Below, in pieces: positions 7,871 to 15,645 of a DNA stretch of 64,000 nucleotides (position 1 is the first letter of the stretch; every line of letters starts with the position of its first letter). A model generated the notes under the pieces. It was given only the letters and a program-made list of their open reading frames with translations. It was not told the origin of the DNA and searched no databases. The stretch lies in NCBI RefSeq assembly GCF_003668995.1, contig NZ_CP033068.1, positions 2,852,001 through 2,916,000 of the forward strand, given 5' to 3'. A program made the position numbers and the translations under genes. The stretch is from Flavobacterium sp. 140616W15 (GTDB lineage Bacteria > Bacteroidota > Bacteroidia > Flavobacteriales > Flavobacteriaceae).

Positions 7871-7985
7871 TAGTTTCACGTTTTCTTTATTTCAAGTTGT
7901 TGGAACCTAAAAAATCCTTCGACTTCACTCAAAATGATAATTATTTTCACTGACAAGCTGAGCGAAGTTGAAGCCACACAAAGAG
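7871..7985. repeat. Repeat cluster between GNAT gene and trpD
   Basis: Bases 7871-7906 repeat the left part of the 6727 element, minus a 7-base GGTTTCA unit. Next come CTTCGACTTC (7919-7928) and its imperfect inverse GAAGTTGAAG (7964-7973), forming an imperfect hairpin. These look like remnants of two different dispersed intergenic repeats. Confidence 0.55.
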
Positions 7986-8035
7986 AAAACTTTTAACCTG
8001 AGATAAAAAACAAAAAACTTAGAACCTTAAAAAGA

Positions 8036-9028
8036 ATGAAAAATATATTAAACAAATTAATCAATCATGAAATCCTTACTAAAGAGGAGGCAAAAAATGT
8101 ATTGATTAATATATCAAATGGGGATTATAACCCAAGTCAGATATCGGCATTCCTTACCATATTTATGATGCGAAGTATCAGCATCGATGAGTTAGCAGGT
8201 TTCCGTGAAGCCTTACTAGATTTATGCATCCGCATCGATTTATCAGCTTATAATACTATCGATTTATGCGGAACTGGCGGTGACGGAAAAGATACTTTCA
8301 ATATTTCGACTCTAGCATCATTCATTGCTGCTGGAGCTGGAATAAAAGTTGCTAAACACGGTAATTACGGCGTTTCGTCTATTTCAGGTTCTAGCAACGT
8401 AATGGAAAAAATGGGAATCAAATTTACTAATGATGCCGATTTCATAGAAAAATGTATCGATAAAGCTGGAATTTGTGTACTACACGCGCCATTATTTCAC
8501 CCTGCGATGAAAAACGTAGGAACAATAAGAAAAGAATTGGCGGTAAAAACGTTCTTTAATATGTTGGGCCCAATGGTAAACCCATCATTTCCTAAGAACC
8601 AATTAGTGGGAGTCTTCAATCTGGAACTGGCAAGAATGTATGCCTATTTATATCAAAATACAGATGTAAATTTTACAATCCTACATTCGCTTGACGGTTA
8701 TGACGAGGTTTCTTTAACTGGTCCAACAAAAATTATTACCAGTACAATGGAAGGTATATTGAATCCAAGTGATTTCGGCGTTCGCCTTTTAGCACAAAGC
8801 GAAATCGAAGGTGGAAAAACAATCGAAGAATCTGCTGATATGTTTATCAATATCCTTTCAGGAAAAGGAACCGAAGCTCAGAACAATGTAGTTTGCGCCA
8901 ATGCGGCAATGGCAATTGCAACGGTTACAAAGTGTACTCCGCAAGAAGGTTTCGAACTGGCAAAAGAAAGCTTGTCTTCTGGAAAAGGATTAGTAGCTTT
9001 GAATAAATTAAAAAATTTAAAGATTTAA
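8036..9028 (+). CDS. trpD: Anthranilate phosphoribosyltransferase
   Basis: A 330-residue enzyme that transfers the phosphoribosyl group of PRPP to anthranilate. Motifs include DLCGTGGDGKDTFNIST for PRPP, AKHGNYGVSSISGSSNVME, and HPAMKNVGTIRKEL with NMLGPMVNP for anthranilate. The length is as expected. The last four codons and the stop lie inside the TTTAAAGA repeats that form the left arm of the following four-helix-bundle cassette, so the extreme C-terminus (NLKI) may have been rewritten by that insertion. Confidence 0.96.
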   Translation: MKNILNKLINHEILTKEEAKNVLINISNGDYNPSQISAFLTIFMMRSISIDELAGFREALLDLCIRIDLSAYNTIDLCGTGGDGKDTFNISTLASFIAAGAGIKVAKHGNYGVSSISGSSNVMEKMGIKFTNDADFIEKCIDKAGICVLHAPLFHPAMKNVGTIRKELAVKTFFNMLGPMVNPSFPKNQLVGVFNLELARMYAYLYQNTDVNFTILHSLDGYDEVSLTGPTKIITSTMEGILNPSDFGVRLLAQSEIEGGKTIEESADMFINILSGKGTEAQNNVVCANAAMAIATVTKCTPQEGFELAKESLSSGKGLVALNKLKNLKI

Positions 9029-9548
9029 AGATTTAAAGATTGTAAGACGGGATAAAATCATTGAAATTTAAAACTATTAAAAGAATCAAACCCTACAGAA
9101 TTTTACAGTTTTAAAATAAAAATAAAATCATGACAAAATCTTTCGAAGAATTCGAAGTTTATAAAAAGGGAATTCAATTAGCAAAATTAATTTTTCAATT
9201 ATTAAACAATAAACCGTTTGAAAAAGAATTTGGTTTCAAAGACCAAATAAAGCGAGCCGTAATTTCTATTACAAACAACATTGCTGAAGGTTCTGAGTAT
9301 AACAATAACAAACAATTAATTCGGTATTTAAAAATTTCAAAAGGAAGTTGTGCTGAAGTTAGAAGTATGTTAATATTATCTCGAGAGCTTGGATTTTGTA
9401 ATCAAGTAGAAATCCAAGAAAGCTATCAAATAAGTATAGAAATATCTCAAAACTTATCAAATTTCATAAAGTATCTAAGTACTAAAATTAAAGATTAATT
9501 CGAAAACACACAGAATTTTTCAATCATTAAATCTTTCAATTTTTAAAT
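9015..9548. mobile_element. Inverted-repeat-bounded cassette carrying a four-helix-bundle gene, inside trpD-trpC
   Basis: Arms 9015-9042 and 9521-9548 are imperfect inverted repeats (25 of 28 positions). The left arm contains three tandem TTTAAAGA units (9016-9039) followed by TTG. The 534-bp unit contains a single gene (9130-9498). ACAGAATTTT also occurs as a direct repeat at 9095 and 9510. There is no transposase. The layout (small four-helix-bundle ORF closed by a stem) is that of the intervening sequences known from 23S rRNA genes, here lying between two trp genes. Mobility is inferred. Confidence 0.6.
9130..9498 (+). CDS. Four-helix-bundle protein, S23/IVS type (copy 1)
   Basis: A 122-residue helical protein of the S23 / 23S-rRNA intervening-sequence family, which forms pentamers and is related to the Avd accessory protein of diversity-generating retroelements. 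Family motifs are FKDQIKRAVISITNNIAEGS and a C-terminal helix after RELGF. It has no role in tryptophan synthesis that I know of, yet sits on the coding strand between trpD and trpC. An inverted repeat encloses it. No reverse transcriptase or 23S rRNA is nearby, so a DGR or rRNA context is excluded within the window. Nucleic-acid binding is suggested for the family. Confidence 0.85.
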   Translation: MTKSFEEFEVYKKGIQLAKLIFQLLNNKPFEKEFGFKDQIKRAVISITNNIAEGSEYNNNKQLIRYLKISKGSCAEVRSMLILSRELGFCNQVEIQESYQISIEISQNLSNFIKYLSTKIKD

Positions 9549-9558
9549 ATAAAATAAA

Positions 9559-10338
9559 ATGAACATCCTCGATAAAATAATAGTTGACAAAAAAAGAGAG
9601 GTCATTCTCAAGAAATCAATAATTCCAGTTTCACAACTAGAAGCCTCTGTTTTCTTCGATAGAAAAACTATTTCTTTAAGTCAAAAACTAAAAGCAAGTT
9701 CTACAGGAATCATTGCTGAACACAAACGTCGTTCTCCATCAAAATCGATTATAAACCAAAGCTTTACTGTTGAAGAAGTGGTAAAAGGGTATGAAAACGC
9801 AGGTGCTTGCGGAATTTCTGTTTTAACAGATGGAAAATATTTTGGAGGTTCACTTGATGATTTACTATTAGCAAGAGCATCTGTAAATATTCCGTTATTG
9901 CGAAAAGAATTTATTGTTGATGAATACCAGATATTAGAAGCTAAAGCTTTTGGAGCTGATTTAATTTTGCTTATTGCTGCTGTTCTAACAAGAGAAGAAA
10001 TCAAGTCATTATCTGAATTTGCAAAAAGTTTAGGATTAGAAGTTTTACTAGAAGTTCATAATCAGGAAGAATTAGAAAAATCGATAATGCCAACACTAGA
10101 TATGATAGGAGTTAATAATCGAAACCTAAAAACATTCGAAGTTAGCTTGGATTTCAGCAAACAACTGGCAGCACAAATTCCTGATAATTTTGTAAAAGTT
10201 TCCGAAAGCGGAATCTCATCTATCGAAGCTATTAACGAATTAAAACCATACGGTTACAAAGGATTCCTAATTGGTGAAAATTTCATGAAAACAGATAACG
10301 CAGGACAAGCAGCAACTGAATTTATTAAGAAGCTATAG
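9559..10338 (+). CDS. trpC: Indole-3-glycerol phosphate synthase
   Basis: A 259-residue TIM-barrel enzyme converting CdRP into indole-3-glycerol phosphate. Visible motifs are GIIAEHKRRSPSKS with catalytic Lys, SVLTDGKYFGGS, LLRKEFIVDEYQ, GVNNRNLKTFEV and VSESGIS. The length is typical. Unlike the bifunctional enterobacterial enzyme, it is separate from TrpF, which follows. The start ATG lies 11 bases after the four-helix-bundle cassette, so the cassette's right arm occupies the place of its ribosome-binding region. Confidence 0.96.
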   Translation: MNILDKIIVDKKREVILKKSIIPVSQLEASVFFDRKTISLSQKLKASSTGIIAEHKRRSPSKSIINQSFTVEEVVKGYENAGACGISVLTDGKYFGGSLDDLLLARASVNIPLLRKEFIVDEYQILEAKAFGADLILLIAAVLTREEIKSLSEFAKSLGLEVLLEVHNQEELEKSIMPTLDMIGVNNRNLKTFEVSLDFSKQLAAQIPDNFVKVSESGISSIEAINELKPYGYKGFLIGENFMKTDNAGQAATEFIKKL

Positions 10339-10383
10339 GTAGTAAGCAATAGACATAAAAACGCATACAAATTTAGCCCAAAA

Positions 10384-10447
10384 CTTTGCGAACTTAGCGT
10401 TTTAATGACATAGAATATAAAAACTCTTTGCGCCCTTTGCGGTAAAA
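10384..10447 (+). repeat. Two CTTTGCG-type repeats in the trpC-trpF spacer
   Basis: Copies begin at 10384 (CTTTGCGAACTTAGCGTTTT) and 10426 (CTTTGCGCCCTTTGCGGTAA), in the same orientation as the copy at 984. The 120-base spacer contains no other recognisable element. Confidence 0.55.
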
Positions 10448-10458
10448 AACACAACAAA

Positions 10459-11091
10459 ATGAAACTCAAAATCTGCGGTATGAAATATCCCGAAAATATA
10501 ACTGAAGTAGGTTCGCTCCTACCTGATTATATGGGATTTATATTCTGGGAAAAATCGGCTCGGTATTTTGACGGAATCATTCCCGATTTACCAAAGTCAA
10601 TCAAGAAAGTTGGGGTTTTTGTAAATCAAAGTCAGGAAGAGATTCTAAGCAAAATTTCAAAATACGATTTGCAAGCCATACAATTACACGGTCATGAATC
10701 GGTTGAGTTTTGTCAGGAACTAAAAAATAAAATTGATCTTAAAATCGAACTTATCAAAGTATTTTCTGCCGATGAAAATTTTGATTTCGAAGTAGTAAAA
10801 TCATACGAATCAGTTTGTGATTATTTTCTTTTTGATACCAAAGGAAAATTACCTGGCGGCAACGGAACCACTTTCGATTGGAGAATATTAAACCAATACA
10901 ATTCTACAAAACCATTCTTCCTTAGTGGCGGAATCGGGCTTGAAGAAATAGAAACAATAAAAGAAATTTCGAAAACCAATTTACCTATTTATGCCATTGA
11001 TGTAAACAGTAAATTTGAAATCGAAGCAGGATTAAAAGATAAAAACATATTATATAGTTTCAAGCAAAACCTTGCAACTTTAAACATTTAA
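10459..11091 (+). CDS. trpF: Phosphoribosylanthranilate isomerase
   Basis: A 210-residue TIM-barrel isomerase converting PRA to CdRP. The catalytic Cys lies in [12 protein letters not shown]. Other motifs are [26 protein letters not shown], the Asp-containing [20 protein letters not shown] and AIDVNSKFE. The length is normal. It lies between trpC and trpB with only 11 bases to trpB, consistent with co-translation in the operon. Confidence 0.95.
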   Translation: MKLKICGMKYPENITEVGSLLPDYMGFIFWEKSARYFDGIIPDLPKSIKKVGVFVNQSQEEILSKISKYDLQAIQLHGHESVEFCQELKNKIDLKIELIKVFSADENFDFEVVKSYESVCDYFLFDTKGKLPGGNGTTFDWRILNQYNSTKPFFLSGGIGLEEIETIKEISKTNLPIYAIDVNSKFEIEAGLKDKNILYSFKQNLATLNI

Positions 11092-11102
11092 ACTTTAAAC
11101 AA

Positions 11103-12284
11103 ATGAGTTTTCACGTCAACGAAAAAGGCTATTATGGAGAATTTGGAGGAGCCTACATTCCAGAAATGTTATATCCAAACGTAGAAGAACTACGCCAAAA
11201 CTATCTAAAAATTACTGCTGACCCAAGCTTCCAAGCTGAGTTCGATGCACTATTAAGAGATTATGTAGGCCGCCCTACTCCATTATATTTTGCCGAAAGA
11301 CTTTCGAAAAAATACAATACTAAAATTTATTTAAAGAGAGAAGATTTATGCCATACTGGTGCGCATAAAGTAAACAATACAATCGGGCAAATTTTACTTG
11401 CAAAACGCCTTGGTAAAAACCGAATTATTGCCGAAACTGGTGCAGGTCAACACGGTGTTGCTACTGCTACTGTTTGTGCTTTAATGGGATTGCAATGCAT
11501 CGTGTATATGGGTGAAATCGATATTAAGCGTCAAGCACCAAATGTGGCTCGTATGAAAATGTTAGGTGCAGAAGTTCGTCCGGCACTTTCGGGTTCTAAA
11601 ACCTTAAAAGATGCTACAAACGAAGCCATCCGTGATTGGATTAATAATCCTGTCGATACCTATTATATCATCGGTTCTGTGGTTGGTCCACATCCTTATC
11701 CTGATATGGTAGCCCGTTTTCAGAGTGTAATTTCTGCCGAAATAAAAACACAATTATTAGAAAAAGAAGGCCGTGAAAACCCAGATCACGTTATCGCTTG
11801 TGTAGGTGGAGGAAGTAATGCTGCTGGAGCTTTTTACCATTTCTTAGACGAAAAAGACGTAAATATTATTGCTGTCGAAGCTGCTGGTTTAGGAGTTGAC
11901 TCTGGCGAAAGCGCTGCAACCTCGGCTTTAGGAAAAATCGGAATCATTCACGGAAGTAAAACATTATTAATGCAAACTCCCGACGGACAAATTACCGAAC
12001 CTTATTCTATCTCGGCAGGTTTAGATTACCCAGGAGTTGGACCAATGCATGCCCACTTATTCGCAACTGGCAGAGCTGAATTTATTTCGATTACCGATGA
12101 TGAAGCCATGCAATTTGGTTTGCAATTATCCAAAACCGAAGGTATTATTCCAGCAATCGAAAGTGCACATGCCTTTGCCGTTCTGGAACAAAAGAAATTT
12201 GGTCCCGACGAAATTGTAGTTATCAATTTATCAGGTCGTGGTGATAAAGATTTAAATACATATATCGATTATTTTAAATTATAG
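11103..12284 (+). CDS. trpB: Tryptophan synthase beta chain
   Basis: A 393-residue PLP enzyme that condenses indole with serine. The PLP Lys is K89 in [13 protein letters not shown], and the phosphate-binding loop is [25 protein letters not shown] and the C-terminal LSGRGDKD are characteristic. The length is typical for TrpB1. Its partner trpA lies about 1.1 kb downstream, separated by a C-N hydrolase gene and repeat-rich spacers, whereas trpB and trpA are commonly adjacent. Confidence 0.97.
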   Translation: MSFHVNEKGYYGEFGGAYIPEMLYPNVEELRQNYLKITADPSFQAEFDALLRDYVGRPTPLYFAERLSKKYNTKIYLKREDLCHTGAHKVNNTIGQILLAKRLGKNRIIAETGAGQHGVATATVCALMGLQCIVYMGEIDIKRQAPNVARMKMLGAEVRPALSGSKTLKDATNEAIRDWINNPVDTYYIIGSVVGPHPYPDMVARFQSVISAEIKTQLLEKEGRENPDHVIACVGGGSNAAGAFYHFLDEKDVNIIAVEAAGLGVDSGESAATSALGKIGIIHGSKTLLMQTPDGQITEPYSISAGLDYPGVGPMHAHLFATGRAEFISITDDEAMQFGLQLSKTEGIIPAIESAHAFAVLEQKKFGPDEIVVINLSGRGDKDLNTYIDYFKL

Positions 12285-12397
12285 TTAGGGCGTTACTGTC
12301 AAAAAAACGGTCGGGCTTCCCGATAACTATCGGAACGCTATATCTTTTTAAAGCTAAAAAAAGCATAAAAAAGGATGTCGCTTTTATACCCTAACGC
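12284..12397. repeat. Composite intergenic repeat after trpB
   Basis: GTTAGGG (12284-12290, overlapping the last base of the trpB stop) is inverted as CCCTAAC at 12389-12395. Inside lie TTCCCGATAACTATCGGAA (12317-12335), an imperfect palindrome also found at 13278 and 45253, and CTATATCTTTTT opposite AAAAAGGATG, which can extend the stem. I recall similar roughly 110-bp units between Flavobacterium genes. There is no ORF. Confidence 0.6.
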
Positions 12398-12451
12398 AAA
12401 CTCACATAATCAATAAGAAATCGCCCAGAAAAACAACAAAAAATTATTAAA

Positions 12452-13189
12452 ATGATATTAGCTGCAGCTCAGACTAAACCAAAACGAGGAAATATCGATT
12501 CTAATTTATTAGATCATTATCGCCTTATAGAATTGGCAGTGACAAAAAATGCCGATTTAATCGTATTTCCAGAACTATCGATTACAGGTTATGAAAGAGA
12601 AAATGCAATTGAACTTACTTTCTCAGAAAATGATTCACGTCTAAATCATTTAAAAAAATTAGCTGTCGAAAATAAAATTGTAATTGTTGCTGGAGCACCT
12701 ATAAAAATTAAAGACCAGTTATTTATTGGAGAATTTATTATTTCGCCCGATGATTCGGTTTCTATTTATACCAAACAATTTCTTCATGAAGGCGAAGATG
12801 TATACTATCAATCGTCATTTGATTATAATCCAACAATCGAATTAGAGAATAAAAAAATCTCTTTTGCTATTTGTGCCGATATTGATAATCCGTTACATCC
12901 AAAAAAGGCAAGCGAAAATAAAACTGCAATTTATATTGCTAGCATTTTCTTTAGTCCAAACGGAATCCCTGGAGCTTACAAAGCGTTGCAAAATTATGCT
13001 AGCACCTATGATATGAATGTGCTTATGTCTAATTTTAGTGGAGAATCATGGGGAAGTCCATCTGGTGGAAAAAGTGCTTTTTGGAATAACAAAGGAGAAT
13101 TAATTGCTCAAATGAACGATTCAGATTCAGGATTGTTATTGGTTCAAAATCATAATGACATTTGGACTAGTGAAATTGTAATAGATTAA
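12452..13189 (+). CDS. Carbon-nitrogen hydrolase (nitrilase superfamily) inside the trp operon
   Basis: A 245-residue amidase of the nitrilase superfamily. The Glu-Lys-Cys triad is visible: Glu in VFPELSITGYE, Lys in YTKQFLHEGED and Cys in SFAICADIDN. Such enzymes hydrolyse amides or nitriles; the substrate cannot be inferred. It lies between trpB and trpA on the same strand. A role in indole or amide metabolism would be attractive, but position may reflect passenger insertion, because both flanking spacers consist of dispersed repeats. Confidence 0.85.
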   Translation: MILAAAQTKPKRGNIDSNLLDHYRLIELAVTKNADLIVFPELSITGYERENAIELTFSENDSRLNHLKKLAVENKIVIVAGAPIKIKDQLFIGEFIISPDDSVSIYTKQFLHEGEDVYYQSSFDYNPTIELENKKISFAICADIDNPLHPKKASENKTAIYIASIFFSPNGIPGAYKALQNYASTYDMNVLMSNFSGESWGSPSGGKSAFWNNKGELIAQMNDSDSGLLLVQNHNDIWTSEIVID

Positions 13190-13201
13190 AAAAAATAATG
13201 C

Positions 13202-13346
13202 CACAGATTAAAATGATTTTCACAGATTAAAGAAAAGTGAAATAAATTTACTGCAGAAATCAAAGATGAAGCTTTTATCCCGATAGCTATCGAGAGTGGC
13301 AGAGAAAATTAATAATATACCTAATCGGTTTTTGAAACCTGTTAGG
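13202..13346. repeat. Three repeat motifs in the hydrolase-trpA spacer
   Basis: CACAGATTAAA occurs directly at 13202 and 13221. TCCCGATAGCTATCGAGA (13278-13295) is a near-perfect palindrome related to those at 12317 and 45253. The hairpin CCTAA-GGTTT / AAACC-TTAGG spans 13320-13346 and resembles the terminator at 731-767 but lacks a T-run, so it should not stop trp transcription. Confidence 0.6.
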
Positions 13347-13361
13347 ATAAAAAATAAAAAG

Positions 13362-14123
13362 ATGAACAGAATAAATCAAAAACTACAAGAAGATAAAAAG
13401 ATACTATCTATCTATTTTTCTGCAGGATATCCTAATCTTAATGACACTGTACAAATCATTCAGGATTTAGAAAAAAGCGGAATCGATATGATCGAAATCG
13501 GATTACCGTTTAGCGATCCTTTGGCTGATGGGCCAACAATTCAGGCAAGTTCTACTCAGGCATTACATAACGGTATGACAACTCAGGTTTTATTTGACCA
13601 ACTGGAAAATATTCGCGAAAGCGTAAAAATTCCATTGATAATAATGGGCTATTTTAATCCTATATTACAATACGGAGTTGAAGAGTTTTGCAAAAAATGT
13701 GCTGCAATTGGTATCGACGGATTAATCATCCCTGACCTTCCTGTAGATGTTTATGCAGAACAATACAAAACTACCTTCGAAAAATACGGAATTATAAATG
13801 TATTCCTGATCACACCACAAACTTCTGATGAGCGCATTAAGTTTATTGATAGTGTTTCAAACGGTTTTATATACATGGTAAGTTCAGCTAGCGTTACTGG
13901 TTCTCAATCTGGTTTTGGTAATACCGAAGAAAGTTATTTTGAAAGAATTGCAAACATGAATCTTAAAAGCCCACAGGTAATTGGATTTGGAATTTCGAAT
14001 AAAGAAACGTTCAATCAGGCTACTAAATTTGCAAAAGGAGCAATCATTGGAAGCGCTTTTATAAAGCACTTATCTGAAAAGGGAACACAACATATTGACG
14101 ATTTTGTGAAAGCAATTAAATAA
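13362..14123 (+). CDS. trpA: Tryptophan synthase alpha chain
   Basis: A 253-residue TIM-barrel subunit that cleaves indole-3-glycerol phosphate to indole and G3P. Catalytic Glu45 lies in IEIGLPFSDPLADGP, and catalytic Asp56 is the second-last Asp of that motif. GLIIPDLPV, FLITPQTSDERI and VSSASVTGSQ are typical. The ATG at 13362 (MNRINQ) matches the family start. An in-frame extension to 13296 crosses a repeat hairpin and is rejected. It is the last biosynthetic gene of the operon. Confidence 0.96.
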   Translation: MNRINQKLQEDKKILSIYFSAGYPNLNDTVQIIQDLEKSGIDMIEIGLPFSDPLADGPTIQASSTQALHNGMTTQVLFDQLENIRESVKIPLIIMGYFNPILQYGVEEFCKKCAAIGIDGLIIPDLPVDVYAEQYKTTFEKYGIINVFLITPQTSDERIKFIDSVSNGFIYMVSSASVTGSQSGFGNTEESYFERIANMNLKSPQVIGFGISNKETFNQATKFAKGAIIGSAFIKHLSEKGTQHIDDFVKAIK

Positions 14124-14147
14124 TCCCATTTTTTAACCTAATGTAAA

Positions 14148-14831
14148 ATGGATTTAGCCTCACATTATACTAATTTGTTCACAGAATCCTGTGAGAAGAT
14201 ATCAAATGACAATTATGTTATAGATACACAAATAGATAATTTGAACGATAACCGTTTAGGAATTACATTATTAATTCGACCTACAGAAGAGATTAAAAAT
14301 AGCATTCAACTTTTTTTAAATGAATTAAAAAAAGTTGATGCTTCTCAATATTATTACCCCAATTCGGATATTCACATTACAGTAATGTCTATTATATCTT
14401 GTTATGAAGGATTTGATATAACCAACATCACGTTACAAGATTATATTGCTGTAATAAATAAATGCATTACTGGTTTAAACAAATCAGTAATTAAGTTACA
14501 AGGAATTACTGCCTCACCTTCGGCAATTATGATTCAAGGATTTCCAAGCGATACAAGTATAAACGACTTACGTGACAATCTTCGCACTGCGTTTAAACAA
14601 ACTACACTCGAACAAAGTATCGATCAACGCTATTCGTTATTCACAACCCATTTAACCGTTTTACGGTTCAAAAACCCTATAAATAACAAGGATTTATTTC
14701 TAAAATTATTACACAAATACCGTGATTATAACTTCGGAAAATTTGAAATAAAAAAATTAGAATTAGTCCACAATGATTGGTACCAAAGAGTCAATCTCGT
14801 TAAACATTTATTTGACTTCAATATCAAATAA
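14148..14831 (+). CDS. 2H-phosphoesterase-like (2'-5' RNA ligase superfamily) protein
   Basis: A 227-residue protein with two HxTx motifs, HITVMS near residue 86 and HLTVLRF near residue 170, the hallmark of the 2H phosphoesterase superfamily. Members act on cyclic phosphates or RNA ends; related proteins in flavobacteria are sometimes annotated as mutarotases. It starts 24 bases after trpA with no terminator between, so it may be the last gene of the trp transcript. There is no signal peptide. Its cellular substrate is unknown. Confidence 0.7.
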   Translation: MDLASHYTNLFTESCEKISNDNYVIDTQIDNLNDNRLGITLLIRPTEEIKNSIQLFLNELKKVDASQYYYPNSDIHITVMSIISCYEGFDITNITLQDYIAVINKCITGLNKSVIKLQGITASPSAIMIQGFPSDTSINDLRDNLRTAFKQTTLEQSIDQRYSLFTTHLTVLRFKNPINNKDLFLKLLHKYRDYNFGKFEIKKLELVHNDWYQRVNLVKHLFDFNIK

Positions 14832-14958
14832 TTCCTTAAACCCAAAATTAACTACATCGTTATAATCGATTCAAATCATTAAAAATCAGAATATTATAAC
14901 AAAACGAACATTCACTTACAAAGCATTATTTTAGTTAATATTATGTTAAATAAAAACT

Positions 14959-14994
14959 AAACAGCTGTTTAAATTAAACACTTGTTTAATTTTG
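14959..14994 (+). promoter_or_regulatory. Efflux operon promoter with twin TetR-type operators
   Basis: AAACAGCTGTTT (14959-14970) and TTAAACACTTGTTTAA (14974-14989) share the core AAACA-NN-TGTTT, with centres 17 bp apart. The -7 box TAATTTTG (14987-14994) overlaps the second site. This suits repression by the TetR encoded 22 bases downstream. Confidence 0.7.
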
Positions 14995-15015
14995 TACCCG
15001 ATTAGAAACTCACTC

Positions 15016-15645
15016 ATGTCACACATCGAATTAAACGAGAAAAAGATTCAAATTCTCCAGGTTGCAGAAAAGCTTTTTTCTGACAAAGGATTTGAAGGAA
15101 CTTCGATACGAAATATTGCCAAAGAAGCAAAAATCAACATTGCTATGGTATCGTATTATTTTGGTTCCAAAGAACGATTACTCGAATCGTTAATTATATA
15201 CAGAACATCGGATCTTAAATTGCAATTAGAAAATTTACTGCAAGAAAATTTAGAACCTATCGATAAAGTAAATAAGTTAATCGAACTTTATATCAATAAG
15301 ATTAACTGCAACGGAGGAATTTTCAGAATTATGCATTTTGAATTGACATCTAAAAAAAGAGAAAAAACTTTAAATCACTTTACAGAATTAAAGAAAGGAA
15401 ATCTCAAATCATTAGAAAGTATTATCAATGAAGGTCAGGAGAAAGGTGTTTTCCGAAAAGACGTCATTATCCCTTTAATAACCCCTACTATTCTCGGAAC
15501 TTTTTTTCATTTCCACATGAACAAAATCTTCTTTCAGAAAGTATTGAATTTAAGTACTGAAGCTTTATATACAGATTACATAAAAACACATTTAACAAAA
15601 CACATTCAACAAACTATAAAAGCCTTACTTGTTTATGAAAATTAA
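15016..15645 (+). CDS. TetR/AcrR-family repressor of the efflux operon
   Basis: A 209-residue TetR regulator. The N-terminal helix-turn-helix (FEGTSIRNIAKEAKIN, then MVSYYFGSKERLLES) is classic. The C-terminal ligand domain is divergent. ATG 15016 (MSHIEL) is chosen over a TTG at 14992, which would fall inside the -7 box. Its last 11 bases overlap the tolC-like gene, and twin AAACA-NN-TGTTT palindromes cover its promoter. It is therefore inferred to sense a toxic compound and derepress itself and the three efflux genes. Confidence 0.9.
   Translation: MSHIELNEKKIQILQVAEKLFSDKGFEGTSIRNIAKEAKINIAMVSYYFGSKERLLESLIIYRTSDLKLQLENLLQENLEPIDKVNKLIELYINKINCNGGIFRIMHFELTSKKREKTLNHFTELKKGNLKSLESIINEGQEKGVFRKDVIIPLITPTILGTFFHFHMNKIFFQKVLNLSTEALYTDYIKTHLTKHIQQTIKALLVYEN

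Noticed and set aside
9016..9039. Three tandem TTTAAAGA units as a CRISPR or simple microsatellite
   Set aside because: Units are only 8 bp with no spacers, and they are better explained as the arm of the inverted repeat closing the four-helix-bundle cassette.
9130..9498. Diversity-generating retroelement (Avd-like gene)
   Set aside because: No reverse transcriptase, template repeat or variable repeat is visible anywhere in the window.
13296..13361. Upstream extension of trpA
   Set aside because: It is a translation of the CCTAA/TTAGG repeat hairpin; ATG 13362 matches the family start.
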